From NCBI GenBank assembly GCA_963922205.1, contig CAWUHX010000013.1:806001-870000 (forward strand): DNA of 64,000 bases, written 5' to 3'. Shown piece by piece: positions 28,601-38,559 of this stretch (position 1 is its first letter; the number at the start of each line of letters is the position of its first letter). Source of the DNA: Romanomermis culicivorax (Eukaryota; Nematoda; Enoplea; Mermithida; Mermithidae). Under the pieces are notes generated by a model. That model worked only from the letters and a program-made list of their open reading frames with translations, was not told where the DNA came from and ran no database searches. A program made the position numbers and the translations under genes.

Positions 28601-28732
28601 CCGTGGCGTCAGTTTGGCTCCTGTACAATAGCATCGATTCTTTTGATAAAAAATCGACGGCAAGCGTATGCCTCGTTTCCATGCGCCTTTGTTTTTGCCC
28701 ACCAACGTTATATACTTTGAAGTTATAGTCAT
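7672..28732 (-). CDS. PC: Pyruvate carboxylase, mitochondrial, 20 coding exons
   Basis: Carboxylates pyruvate to oxaloacetate with ATP, bicarbonate and biotin in the mitochondrial matrix. Coding exons, 5' to 3': 28732-28570, 27423-27239, 25633-25468, 25402-25257, 25120-25003, 24283-24013, 23350-23188, 23044-22862, 21788-21551, 21448-21230, 21036-20880, 18910-18804, 18739-18606, 18324-18075, 12996-12752, 10713-10424, 8703-8565, 8503-8363, 7990-7876, 7805-7672. All junctions are GT-AG and phases agree, giving 1187 residues (vertebrate PC is about 1178). Residues 1-45 are basic, like a mitochondrial presequence. The biotin carboxylase domain follows ([15 protein letters not shown] near 210; [11 protein letters not shown] near 275; [10 protein letters not shown]). 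The carboxyltransferase domain begins near 570 ([10 protein letters not shown]) and includes [10 protein letters not shown]. The C-terminal biotinyl domain has AMKM, with the biotin lysine near 1153. No disabling change seen. Divergent from DNase II. Confidence 0.96.
9100..9450. repeat. CCCGATA/GGGTCC-type interspersed repeat
   Basis: Short motifs such as GGGTCC, ATCGGG and TTAAAATTTTGGACC recur in degenerate tandem. The same family appears at about 22210-22325 and 24590-24905, all in PC introns. It is split here by the TA-flanked MITE at 9147-9290. Confidence 0.55.
9147..9290. mobile_element. 144-bp MITE with TA target duplication
   Basis: Ends are inverted copies: CACTACCAGGCGAAGTTAAC at the left and its near-complement GTTAGTTTCGCCTGGTAGTG at the right. 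Both sides are flanked by TA, as expected for a Tc1/mariner-type non-autonomous element. The interior is CpG-rich (several ACGCGTC/GGACGCG words). It lies in the PC intron between exons 16 and 17. Confidence 0.75.
10830..11870. repeat. Degenerate copy of the hAT-like family, in PC intron
   Basis: Begins with GGTCTTTCCACAAATGTG-type sequence, then the conserved GATGCATTTTGGTGCATTTT and CCGGCGCTTCGCGC words. It then follows the same interior as the intact elements at 38843 and 40064 (TTTTCATCATCTTAAACGTA). Ends are eroded and I did not find target duplications. Confidence 0.5.
12359..12550. mobile_element. 192-bp MITE with 8-bp TSD
   Basis: Ends read CAGTGGCGGATCCAG and, at the right, the near-complement CTAAATCCGCACTTG. 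The 8-bp direct repeat CATACATC flanks it on both sides (12351-12358 and 12551-12558). CA at the tip, G at position 5 and 8-bp TSDs suggest an hAT-type element. The interior has two long G-runs. It lies in the PC intron between exons 15 and 14, about 200 bp from exon 15 on the lower-coordinate side. Confidence 0.75.
13050..13235. repeat. AGGCCTGTAGCC repeat, copy 1
   Basis: A roughly 190-bp unit with GCCTGTAGCCAGGAATT at one end and CCTCTTACAGGCCTG at the other. It encloses the words TTTTACTCAATTTACTGTA and AAAAACCAAAGTTTTTTTGC. An inverted second copy lies at 19094-19290. Inverted termini suggest a MITE. Confidence 0.55.
13236..14970. other. PC intron sequence without recognised features
   Basis: AT-rich with several near-repeats of short words (AAATCGCCGGAAATCG near 13900-14100). 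No gene, RNA or bounded element seen. Confidence 0.3.
15222..15240 (+). repeat. Interstitial TTAGGC run
   Basis: Just under three tandem copies of TTAGGC, followed by a G-run and AGCGAAGCGG. Related CCTAAG runs occur at about 40508, 42153 and 53910. Confidence 0.7.
15496..15879. mobile_element. 384-bp CATACATGCAC MITE
   Basis: Starts CATACATGCACGTAGGG and ends GCTGTGCTATG. It is flanked by GTCAATAC and ATCAATAC, 8-bp TSDs matching in seven of eight bases. Its internal sequence (CAGCAGATTCTTGCTGACCC, AAAGTGCTGTCTAAGCAAAT) matches the element at 59136-59515 almost end to end, and a 5'-truncated copy at about 17640-17840. Confidence 0.75.
17640..17842. repeat. Truncated CATACATGCAC MITE copy
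   Basis: Matches the right half of the 15496-15879 element, ending at GCTGTGCATG. The left half is absent. The stretch 16080-17640 around it shows no other recognised feature. Confidence 0.6.
19094..19290. repeat. AGGCCTGTAGCC repeat, copy 2 (inverted)
   Basis: Starts AGGCCTTTAGGCAGGGGG and ends TCTGGCTACAGGCCTG, the reverse order of the copy at 13050-13235. It shares the internal word TTTTACAGTAAATTGAGT. Confidence 0.55.
19739..20488. mobile_element. 750-bp TA-flanked TIR element
   Basis: Left end CAGGGTGACCTAAAAAAGGG and right end the complement of CAGGGTGAGCCAAAAAAGG. The match continues into ACTGACTTTCATA on both arms, so TIRs are about 40 bp. Flanked by TA on both sides. CAGGGTG termini with TA duplication are typical of Tc1/mariner-like non-autonomous elements. 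No transposase frame inside. It lies within an older repeat (19320-19735) in the PC intron between exons 12 and 11. Confidence 0.8.
22210..22325. repeat. CCCGATA/GGGTCC-type repeat
   Basis: Contains GGACCCGGACTCGATACTCTT and similar words shared with 9100-9450 and 24590-24905. Confidence 0.5.
24590..24905. repeat. CCCGATA/GGGTCC-type repeat, longest copy
   Basis: A degenerate period of roughly 35-40 bp (CCCGATATTCTTAAAATTTT followed by GGACCCGG or variants) repeats several times and ends with GATACATCTCTA. It lies in the PC intron between exons 6 and 5. Confidence 0.55.
26133..27221. mobile_element. 1089-bp hAT-like element abutting a PC splice donor
   Basis: Left end CAGGGTTTTTTTTGACC, right end complementary to CATAGTTTTTTTTTAGC, flanked by perfect 8-bp TSDs TTCGGTGG (26125-26132, 27222-27229). 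Both tips keep A at position 2 and G at position 5, as in hAT elements. Subterminal repeats of ACAAGCCA/TGGCTTGT occur at both ends. The interior is related to the CACTG family at 38843 (GGCGCGAAGCGCC, AAAATGCACCAAAATACAT). The right TSD ends 8 bp short of the PC exon 2 splice donor. Confidence 0.8.
28110..28440. repeat. Degenerate GGCTAGCCAT-type palindromic MITE
   Basis: Shares AAAAATGTCAATTTTTC, GCGCTTAGCGCC and flanking words with the elements at 30112-30555 and 34409-34820, but both ends are worn. It lies in PC intron 1. Confidence 0.45.
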
Positions 28733-29674
28733 ATCTGCGTCTAAAAATGAAAGTTGGACAGAAATAGTTAAACCTTTGATGGATCATCATTTCGAAAAAA
28801 CCGCGTTATACGTTTCTTATCAAGCTTGTTTATTTGTCGAACGAAACACGTGGGTTCAGGCAAAAATATTTTTCTTCAAGTCCAAAATTTTCATTCCTGT
28901 TGGGTATCAGGTAGGACAAAAATTGATGGCAAGATTATTGTTTAGGCAATTAATTACACAGCATCAGTTTAATGCACCGATGACATCACTAGTGCGAACT
29001 TTAGACTCACAAAGAACAGCTGCTGCTATTTGCATTATATTTTATGTCGAAAACTTTTAGACCAATGGAAAAAAAACAAACAAAAGGTTCCTGCAAATCA
29101 TAAGAGGAAAGGACAAATATACAAAAAGGAATATTCAGTTCAAAACATAATCAGTTACAACGTCAATCGAAATGAAAAGCTTTTTGTAATTTCACTTTTT
29201 TCCACTGCCGTTAAAATACTAGTTTTAGATCTATTCAGCGGAAAAAACTGGATGTTCTTTCGCAAATTCACCAAAAGCTTTTTACGGAATTGAAAAGCTT
29301 TGCAAGGTTATACAAAGGATCACTTTCACACATTTAAAGTGCATATGTTTTGTATGTTTCAATCAACAGATCAAAGGAAAACGTGTGAACCCAATGTTGA
29401 TGGGCATATATGGGGCACTACACAATATAGAGAAGAAACACATCAGATACTATGTCATGATACATTTCTCTGATAGGTTTCTTATCTACCGAAAAGACCT
29501 AAAAAAAGCGTGACAGTTGTGCCTGCAGCAAGGAACGGAGATAGATGTTAATTGATTAACGGCGTACCGATGAAATAATCTGTCTGAAAATGTCGACATA
29601 GGTTAAACATCGACTGATTTTATAGATAAAAGATACGTAAGAAAGCACGTCGTTCTTCATTGCATATTTTTAGG
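28733..29674. promoter_or_regulatory. Shared upstream region of PC and DNase II
   Basis: The two genes start in opposite directions 942 bp apart. The segment should hold both 5' UTRs and promoters, possibly with upstream non-coding exons. I see no core-promoter motif strong enough to place a start site. The inference rests only on gene arrangement. Confidence 0.45.
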
Positions 29675-32600
29675 ATGTTAATGATCAGCATCATCTTCTA
29701 TCTGACGGTTATAAATGGGATTGATTTGACTGATGTCAAAAACAAGATTTCGTGCAGGGACCCCAACAATGAGGCTATCGACTGGTAAGAATGTACCTGA
29801 ACTTTAACTCTGATTAATCCATATTCTGTTCATAGGTTCATCATATACAAAATTCCAGACTTAGATAAACATCGGGACAAAAAGATAAAACAAGGAGTGG
29901 GATTTTGGTATTTGGATTCGACAACGTACGGGCAATGGTTGAAGCCAAACAAAGGCATCGACGAAAAAGAACATCCTCTAGCCTACACCGTGGAACAAAT
30001 ATATAACTCCACACAAAGGAATGACATATTCTATATCATGTACAATGACGAATGGCCGGATGACGCACCAGGAGAATCAAAAAATCTTGGTCATTGCAAA
30101 GGTTATTTAAATCATACATATAATTGGGGAGGAAGTGCTATGGGAACCCCCCTCCCCCAGGAATCGTAGACAATATGGCTAGCCATTGGGCGACCGCCCC
30201 CCGGGAGTTTCCAATCCAATGGCTAGCCATATGGTAGCCGTAGGGACCCCATACTTTTGGTCGGAAAAATACTGAAAAATGTCAATTTTTTGATGGAAAA
30301 TGTCAATTTTTGAACAAAAAATGGTAAAAAATGTCAATTTTCTTGGCGCTTCGCGCCATGAATACATTTTTTCGGTCTTTTTAGAAAAAAATTACTATTT
30401 TTTGAACAACTTTTCACACTTTTTTCGTGAAAAAAAGCGAATTTTTTTTCCTTGAGAAACCCCTCCCCCCAAAATTTCGGTAATTTCTGACCCCCGGCCT
30501 CAAAAAAGTCGCCCAACCCCCCCCCCCCCAGACCTCGGGGCTCCGTTCATTTTTGAAGTTTAAGTCAGGAAAATTTGCGGAGAAAGTATAATTTACCAAC
30601 TAGACAAACAAAAATCAAAATCTACAAATCCTCATCAATGTGCAATAAAAATAGGAACACCCGGAGTTCATCCTTGGATGAATCTTAATCTTCCGAACTA
30701 GACAGCTCAGCATACGCGTGTTAGGGATATAATATAAAGACGAGATTTTTATTTGTAAATTTCTTTAAGACACCTAATTTTTCGCGATCTATTCGGCACT
30801 TCATTAACTTTCACTTCAAGGTGCAATATTATTTGATCAAACCAGCGGCTTCTGGCTCGTACACAGTGTACCAAAGTTCCCGACGAAATTTCCACCCTAT
30901 GCCTACCCGGCGACAGGAACCAGATATGGTCAATCTATAATATGTATCAGTTTCCACTATTCTACGCTTAAAGAAATAGGTATGTAGATTCAGACATGTA
31001 CGGCAAGAATTTTCCACGGGGGAGGGTCCATGGACTTTTTTCCCGGGGGAGGGTAGGGGGTGGGTGAGCAAACAACGAAAGAAAGTTCTAAAAGCCTGTT
31101 TTTCATACAAAATATGCACAAAAATCATGAAAAAAGCTGTCTTGGAAAAATTTCAGGGGGGTGTTTGACGATTTTTTCGGCCAGGGGGGTGGCCAGGGTC
31201 TCAGGTATAGGGGTTTATCCCCCTACCCCCCTATGTGCATGTATGTGTAGCTTAGATAGAAATGTTTGATTGTACTTTAATCTTATGAAGACATATCTAC
31301 TATTTTGAATTTGTCGGCTAGTCAGTCATAAGATAATAATTATGTGCGCCAAGAGTAATCACTCAAACCAAACTTCACATCTAAAAGAAGAACCACAGTC
31401 CTAATTCCTAAAATATCAGCTTATTTTTACAACAGCTTACCTTGTTTAAACTTTTTCTTTTCTATTCGAGCTATCCAATTACCATATCTTCAGCCGTCGA
31501 TTTACAGCTCGAGTTTGTCGATAACTATACAAAACCAAATCCCTTCGTTGGCGCAAATAATTAAGGGCACAATCAAAGTATCAGCGCCGTTCTCTCAGGC
31601 TAAAGATCTGATATCAATGAACGGAACTTTGTTCAAGAGCTTCGCCAAGCACAAACGTTGGAATAAAGGTGGGAATCAGGGTTTTTTCCGCATCGGTCGG
31701 TCCGCATCTTGCGGAAATCGGCCACAAAAATTCCCGAACCACCATTAAAAACTACTAAAACTATTAAAAATTTTCCGTTCCGTGCGGAAAACTCTTCAAA
31801 AATTTTCCGCACTGTGCGGAAAAACCCTGGTGGGAATAAGTGTTTTTTGTGCCAAAACATGGCTTTTGCACAAAAAAATTCGGAATAACACAAAAAATTC
31901 ACGCTTTTGTGCTTCTAACACATTTTTTGATAGGTTAAAATTGGTGAACTTTCTCACCTTTATCAGAAGAATTGTCTTGTATTTAATCCTCTTCGGGTCA
32001 GTTTCACAACTAGAATTCAAGCTTTTTTTGCAGAGGCCGGGTTGCTGTGTACAGCACAATACGAAAATTTGACCACACAGGTTAATTTTTGGTTAATAAC
32101 ACTAAAATTCATGAATTTGCTCACTTTTGTTGCAAAAAGACTTGAAGCTAGTTTTCTTATTTCATTCAATTCGCGGTCAGTTTAGACTTTTAAAACGTAG
32201 TTTCGTAAGTTTTAGATGAAAATAATGAAAAGGCTGGCCTGGAAAGATTACCTTGTTGGGCGGCATATGACACAAAAAATTTGAGCGTTTGTGCAAATGG
32301 GCACAAACTGTGTAAGTAATCGAGGACTAAATTGTCTTGGTTTTCAGACATTTTAGAGGCTGAAAACGCAAAAATTTTTCGGCGCTTGGCCCCGAATTAT
32401 TACCAGAGTTTTTTGTATTTTACAAACGAGGTCCAGAGTACATACGAAAATTTTGGCTTCGTTTGTACAAGTACAGACGAAAATTTTAGTGCAAAAAATT
32501 TTTCGCCACTCAACAGCCGTCAGTTCAGCATCAATGGACTTGTTTCATATGCGTCCGCATGGATAACGACACACTAGCAGCTATGGCATAATAATAAAAG

Positions 32601-35600
32601 CTTTTTGTGAAGTATTTTACTAGTGCATGTTCTGTGCCTCATGATCAACTGTTTTGTGTGTAAGCATTCCTAGTCTTCTTATCTGTCTCGTGAAAATGGC
32701 CAACATATTCATATTTCACATCATGTTTGTTGCATTTTATTACAATGAATGTTTTTTTTCAACAAATTCCAGCAAATTTTTCGAAATTTTGGAGTACAAA
32801 AAAAAACACGGGTCACTACTTTTATTTGCCTTAAATGCCAGCGAATTTCATTCGAATAGTAATTTATATTATCGCAACAAACGTTGAGATTGTCAATGAC
32901 TGACGAATGAATATAAATTTTTTACTTTCTCTGTTCATTCAGTGGGATTAGGAACTGAAATTTTTATTTTTGGTGTTTGATTCAAACAAAAAAATTGGCA
33001 TTGTAGCATACCTGTAATTGGGGGGGGGGGGGGGGGTTGGGGGACCCCACTCAACATGGTCAACTCTATACCCAACCCCCAAAACTTGGAAAAATGGGGA
33101 AAAAGTGCCTTTATTTGGCCATTTTTTAAGAAAATTTTCGACTTTTTTCGACCCACCCTAACTGGTCGGACCTCTTACAGGTACGCATTGTAGGCACTAG
33201 AAGGAAATTCATACGCAAAAATTGAAGAAAAATTTAAATTTCCTGAGCAATTCCACAGAAATATTTGAATTCTCGCAGAATTCGATTTCTTCTCGAACTG
33301 TTTTTTTCGCCCAGTTTTTAGAATCACACTGACGTGGTTAGATAAAAATAGAGTAGGACAAAGGTCCCCACGGTCAGATTTTTCGGGTAGGTGTAAATTA
33401 GAAAATTTTCGGGTGTAGTGTAGCTAAATGTCCACTAAACACTTCATTTTGCTTCAAAATTAGGCACCCAGTCATGAATTTTTAGGACTTTAGGTAGGGG
33501 TAATACCCTCTCATACCCCTCTCTATGGGGTTGTCTGGAATAGGCACAGTGTTTTTTGCCACAGACTTTGAGGAAAAACCCCAAAAATTATTTCCTCGTG
33601 AGGAAAAATCAGTTTCTTTTAGTTTTATCGTTCAAAATCATTTCTGATGTGTTTTTTGAACGTTTCTCATTCACTTGCATCATATTCTAGCATAAAACCG
33701 ACATTTTTTGCAAAAAGTTTCGAGCTACATATGACCTGCTCATAAATAAATATTCAAGTGAGTTTTTTTTGGAAAACAATTTATCATGATACAAGAAAAC
33801 ATCAATAAACAATATAATATCCACGAGATTATAGGCGAGAAAAAATTTTTTTTTCATAAATTTTACATATATCATATAACAGCAAAACTTTTGAGATTGG
33901 ATATTCGCCAAATTTGTATCTGAGGCGTCTTTAAAACAGAAACATACGATTCTGAATACAAATTTAAATTATACACTGAACTCGTTTGAAAAAAAACAAA
34001 GAAAAAACATAACTCTAAATGGAGGGAATAAACTTACCAAAAGATGCATAAAAGAAAACACCAAAAAACGATTTGCTAGGAAATTGACGAAACAGTTTAT
34101 CCTGAAAGTATTAAAAGGATGTTCATAATCTATTAAATAATGAGAAAAAAGAGAAAAATTATTACAAACACATACAATATTTGGGGTAAGTGGCCTACAT
34201 AATTAGTGTTATCTTATACCTGCTTTTCTTACAAATTTTATTCTTCAGAAAAAACGATTCAAAAGTTTTGTTTTCTGTTATTGGTCGCCAACTACTTCTT
34301 TCAGACTTGTCATGTTCTCCTTTATATATCTGAGATATAATGCCATGATATACATTGTATTAGTCATTTTACCTGAATCATATATAATAGAGAATAATGT
34401 CTTCAATACATACATGTAACGGAGATCCGAGGTCTGGGGGGGGGGGGTTGGAGCACTTTTTTGGGGCCGGGGGTCAGTAATTCCCAAAATTTTGGGGGGA
34501 GGGGTCCCTGAAGGAAAAAAAATTCGATTTTTTCCATGAAAAATGTCCGAAAAAACGGTTTAAAAAGTAGTAATTTTTGTCTAAAAAATGATAAATTATG
34601 TACTTATGGCGCGAAGCGCCGAGAAAATTGACATTTTTCATGGAAAAAATGACATTTTTCAGTATTTTTCCGACTAAAACTATAGGGGCCCCTGGGGCTA
34701 CCATATGGCTAGCCATAGGATTGGAAAATCCTGGGGGGGGGGTCGCCCAATGGCTAGCCATATGGTTGGCGATTTCTGGGGGGGGGTTCCCATAGCACTT
34801 CCCCCCCAATTACATGTATGCTTCAATATAGCTACCAAAGAATCAATAAACTTTTGATAATACTCAATAGGAATTCCATCACTTCCAGGTGATTTTCCTT
34901 TCTTGAATGAGAAAATTGCCTTTCTAATTTCTTCTTCTGAAAATTCTTCTCTGAGTAACTTGTTTTGATCATCAGAAACCATTTTAGTTGATTTTTCTTC
35001 CAAGAAAATTTGTTTGTGTTCTCTACTTGTGCCAACTGTTTTGAAAAGCTTCTCATATTGTCTTCTATACTCTTCTAAAACTTCTAATTGATCCTCTAAT
35101 ATATTACCACACTCTGTCTTGACTGAAGTTATTATTCTATTCTTAGCAGACCTTTTTTGCAAAACTTTTGCAGTTGCAAGTGAACATCTATCAGCAAGAA
35201 TGTTTTGGTAATGAGTTTTACTCAGCTTTTCATTAATTAGACCTTTGATCACTATTTTATACTCATTCTTAACTTTTCTATATTCTTTTCTTAATCCCAG
35301 ATCCTGATTATTACATTTCAATTTTTCTCTTATCTCATTCATTTTGTTTTCACAATTCTTCCTTTTTCTAAAATTCTTCTTATCAATTTTCTTTTTGAGA
35401 TATATAAAATCCTGCTTTATGTTTACTTTGAAATTTTCAAAACTTTGAAATCTTGTTTCTTGGAATCTTTTCAACAATTTGATTAAAATATTGACTACTG
35501 AAATGAGCGTCAAGTGCGACACATTGTGAGAGGTCAGGCCACATGCCCCGCGGGAGGTCAAGGGGTAAGGCGCCGCACATATTCTTGCAAATTGCGCTGT

Positions 35601-38288
35601 TTCTTGGAATCTTTTGACGTAAAATAAACCACAAAAACAAAATAAAGAAAAAAAAACTAAATATTCGATAAAAAACTGGAGAAAAAACAGATAAAAAAAG
35701 AAAAAAAAACTAAAAATAAGTAAAAATGAAGCGCCTTGACCTCCCGCGGGACATGTGGCCCTGCCCCTCACAATGTGTCGCAGTTAACGCTCATTTTAGT
35801 AGTCAATATTTTAATCAAATTGTTGAAAAGATTCCAAGAAACAGCGCAATTTGCACGAATATGTGCAGCGCCTTACCCCTTGACCTCCCGCGGGGCATGT
35901 GGCCTGGCCCCTCACAATGTGTCGCAGTTAAAGCTCATTTTAGTAGTCAATATTTTAATCAAATTGTTGAAAAGATTCCAAGAAACAGCGCAATTTGCAA
36001 GAATATGTGCGGCACCTACGCCTTGACCTCCCGCGGGGCATGTGGCCTGACCGCTCATTTCAGTAGTCAATATTTTAACCAAATTGTTGAAAAGATTCCA
36101 AGAAACAGCCCGATTTGCAACTTGATGAGCAAGTTGGTCTTTTTGCTACAAAAATCGATAATCTGACAGATATGCTGTATATACACTTATCATTATAACG
36201 CTACAGGGTCGTGTGCACCAGCTGCAGTAATACCAAAATAGGTTGGGCATGATTTTTACATAAAATTAATCCGTTAGTAGCTTCAATTGGATATATTTTT
36301 ATCAAACTTTTGGCCTGAAACTTTTCCGCAGTTTTCAGTATGTTCCTTGTAGAAAAAATTGTTTTGTGCCATTGGCACAAATTTTTTTGGCCTCTTGTGC
36401 CAATTGGCACAAATGTCCGTGCACAAAAAAAACGCTGACCCAACCCCCCCCCTCAGTTTGGAAAAAATCAAAAAAATTTGCAAAAAAGTGTATGTTTTTT
36501 GGCCTTTTTTTGGGGAAAATTTCGGTTTTTTTCAACCCCCTCCCCCCAAATTTCGTATTTAACCCCCCCCCTTCCCCAACTGGTCGGAGGTTCTTACAGG
36601 TTTGGGTATGACCAGAATGCATCTTATCAATATGAAAACCCCGAATTTTTCTTTCACATTTGTGGAAAGACCTCAAAATTTTTTTCCACATTCCAGATTT
36701 TTTTTCCACATTACAGTGCAAATGTGGAAAAAATCCGTGGTGGCATTGTGGCAACACAGGGAGCACTGTTTTTTTCCCCAAATCGTGCTTTTTCGGGAAA
36801 AAAAAATTCGGAAAGAGGAAAAAAATTTTTGGGCTCTTTCCCCATTTGGGGAAGAAAATTTTGGGGATCGGATACAGAAAAGATGCATTTTGGTGCATTT
36901 TAGAAGGTCATAATCTCAAAACTTTCCGGCGCTTCGCGCCGATTATAACTTTAATAATCATTATTATGCATTACTAACCCATGGCGCGGCTTTTAGCATG
37001 TCTACTTTCATTTATCATAAAATCTATAATGGTTTTCATCATCTTGAACGTATTATCTCATGTTTTCATTGGTAATCTTCAATATTTTATCATGATATTT
37101 AATGAAGATTCGCATTTTTTCCTTTTGAGAAAGATCAATACGTCAAGTCTCTAAGCTTTTTGATGCAATTATTTCTTTTCTAACGTAAAATCAATTTAAA
37201 TGCTTCATGGAAATATCTTTCGGAAATTTATACTCTGCTTACTCATATATTTTCGACCAAAGTATGAGAGTTTACAAATAAATTATACTGGTTTTAAAAT
37301 TTTTCAAGTAAAATTCTAGAAATTACGACTTTTGAACACAAAATTCAAATCTACTTCTTGAAATAAACGTTCGGAAAATTGATTTTCTAGCGTCGCAGAA
37401 TATCAATACCCAAAAAATTTTTCCGGCGCTTCGCGCCAGAAAGATTAACATCCCTTTTAGGTTCTCACTTGTCAACATGGAGAACTTAACCATCGATTTC
37501 TCATGTAATTCAAAGTGATTATGCTTTTGGATAGTTTGCTTGAAAGTTTGTTCCAATGCTTGTAGATTAAACTTTGAACTCGAAAATTTCAATTTTTTCC
37601 TCAATTTTGATGAATTAACGGGTCTAAAAACACCAGAATGCTTGAAAAAGCCCAAAAACACGTAAATAAAGCGTCTGTGAGCATTTTTAAGCGAAAAAAA
37701 TGACTTCGGGAAATTGGGGAAAAAAATTTTGATCCCTTTCCCCATTTGGGGAAAAGGCCCGGGGGAAAAAAACAGTGACAGGGAGACAGGCAGAGAAAAA
37801 CAACCACAATAATAACAGTATATTTTGATATTGCGTGAAGACAAAATAGAAACAGTAAAACCTGTATATCAATTATATTTATCAACATAGATCTTTATCA
37901 CGACTTTGTTGCTCCATCACTGCAATCATCTTTGTTTACTGAAACGTGGCAAAATGGGGGCGGCGATTTAACATCGAATTGTTCGTCACCTTTCAAGGTT
38001 AACAATATTGATGTTGTAAAATTAGACGACAAGATTCAGTTCAAAGATACCAAAGATCATTCTAAATGGGCAGTCACAGCTGACTCATCGAAGTCTACTG
38101 TTTGTATTGGAGACATCAACAGACAAGTGAAACATAAAAATGATTGAATCGCTGATAGAAATTATCAAGTTCAAGATTTTCAGCGCGGTCAACTCAAGAG
38201 AGGTGGCGGAACACTTTGCTTCCGAAATGATAAAGTTTGGCAAACCTACAAGAAGTCAGTCGACAAAGTTCAAGATTGTCCTGTATGA
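29675..38288 (+). CDS. Deoxyribonuclease II, six exons
   Basis: Acid endonuclease of lysosomes or secretions that digests DNA of engulfed cells. Exons: 29675-29784, 29836-30101, 30821-30979, 31471-31668, 37891-38126, 38184-38288. Phases agree, GT-AG throughout, 357 residues (vertebrate DNase II about 360). Residues 1-16 form a hydrophobic signal peptide. Family landmarks in order: ISCRDPNNEAIDWF, GVGFWYLDS, HPLAYTVEQIY, YIMYNDEWP, the first HxK motif GHCK (H123, K125), GFWLVHSVPKFP, YGQSIICISF, LFKSFAKHKRW, the second HxK motif DHSKW (H301, K303), CIGDINRQ and RGGGTLCF. Both catalytic His-Lys pairs are kept, so it should be active. Introns range from 51 bp to 6.2 kb, the larger ones swollen by repeats. 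Could equally be named for the nematode nuc-1 type; orthology not tested. Confidence 0.93.
30112..30555. repeat. GGCTAGCCAT-type MITE, older copy
   Basis: Begins CATACATATAATTGGGG and ends near GACCTCGGGGCTCCG. It is the inverted equivalent of 34409-34820, with GGCTAGCCAT words and a GGCGCTTCGCGCC hairpin. It starts about 10 bp after the splice donor of DNase II exon 2. TSDs not evident. Confidence 0.6.
30991..31245. mobile_element. 255-bp CAGACATGTACGG MITE
   Basis: Left end CAGACATGTACGGC, right end ATGTGCATGTATG, flanked by TGTAGATT and TGTAGCTT (seven of eight identical). It starts 11 bp after the end of DNase II exon 3, hard against the splice donor. A related copy is 41963-42516. Confidence 0.65.
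33007..33185. mobile_element. 179-bp MITE with 8-bp TSD CATTGTAG
   Basis: Left end CATACCTGTAATTGGGG, right end complementary to CGTACCTGTAAGAGGTCC, with perfect CATTGTAG on both sides (32999-33006, 33186-33193). A long G-run lies just inside the left end. It sits in DNase II intron 4. Confidence 0.75.
34250..35560 (-). pseudogene. LINE reverse-transcriptase fragment, split by a MITE
   Basis: On the minus strand a Lys/Glu-rich region is followed by EEEIRKAIFSFKKGKSPGSDG and IPIEYYQ, the N-terminal RT blocks of non-LTR retrotransposons. The frame stops at the MITE occupying 34409-34820. Beyond it the homology resumes (LFSIIYDSGKM and, after a frameshift, WRPIT, the next RT block). Catalytic YxDD was not seen, so the copy is truncated and dead. 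It lies in DNase II intron 4. Confidence 0.75.
34409..34820. mobile_element. 412-bp palindromic MITE inserted in the LINE
   Basis: Ends CATACATGTAA and TTACATGTATG are exact complements. Perfect 8-bp TSDs CTTCAATA flank it (34401-34408, 34821-34828). Removing it rejoins the LINE reading frame. The interior has GGCTAGCCAT palindromes and a GGCGCGAAGCGCC hairpin. Older copies lie at 30112-30555 and about 28110-28440. Confidence 0.85.
35735..36115 (+). repeat. About 145-bp tandem repeat, 2.6 units
   Basis: Units start near 35737, 35880 and 36023 with CTTGACCTCCCGCGGG and continue through CATTTTAGTAGTCAATATTT and AGATTCCAAGAAACAG. The third unit has a gap after its first third. One inverted unit lies at about 35465-35620, overlapping the upstream part of the LINE fragment. 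A purine-rich and A-rich spacer (35630-35725) separates the two orientations. Confidence 0.8.
36600..36756. repeat. Inverted end fragment of the CACTG hAT-like family
   Basis: Reads as the complement of the left end of 38843-39874 (TTTCCACAAATGTGG, TTTTTTCCACATTTGCACT in complement). The intact copy at 36765 follows it directly. Confidence 0.6.
36765..37777. mobile_element. 1013-bp CACTG hAT-like element, copy 1
   Basis: Both ends read CACTGTTTTTTTCCCC inward, and perfect 8-bp TSDs ACAGGGAG flank it (36757-36764, 37778-37785). It has GGCGCTTCGCGCC hairpins near 36928 and 37422, one in each half. There is no transposase-like frame, so it is non-autonomous. It lies in DNase II intron 4, about 110 bp before exon 5. 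Confidence 0.85.
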
Positions 38289-38559
38289 TATAAATCGTTT
38301 TCTATTCTACGTTCATAAACTTGTACGTATAATTCTAAAAAATGTTCAAAATTTTGTTGATGCAGCAAAATTAGTATGGAATGAATTTTTTCAATTTTGC
38401 GTGATTTTTCACTGATTCTAAACAAGTTTAACATTCAGGTTAAAAATTTTTTGTTGATCTTGTCTTTACTGTACTCGAACGGCGAACTTCCATTATCTCG
38501 CCTGCGCCGTGCGTTTGCGGTCAATTTATTCCTTCAAAAAGGGATTTCTTTACTATGAT

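Noticed and set aside
35571-35771. N-terminal part of the long minus-strand frame as LINE protein
   Set aside because: It is translated from the inverted 145-bp repeat unit and an A-rich spacer; only the part below about 35560 resembles LINE protein.
36335-36977. Several overlapping open frames on both strands
   Set aside because: They follow T/C- and A/G-rich transposon ends with no family motif, and the same strings recur at other copies of the repeat.
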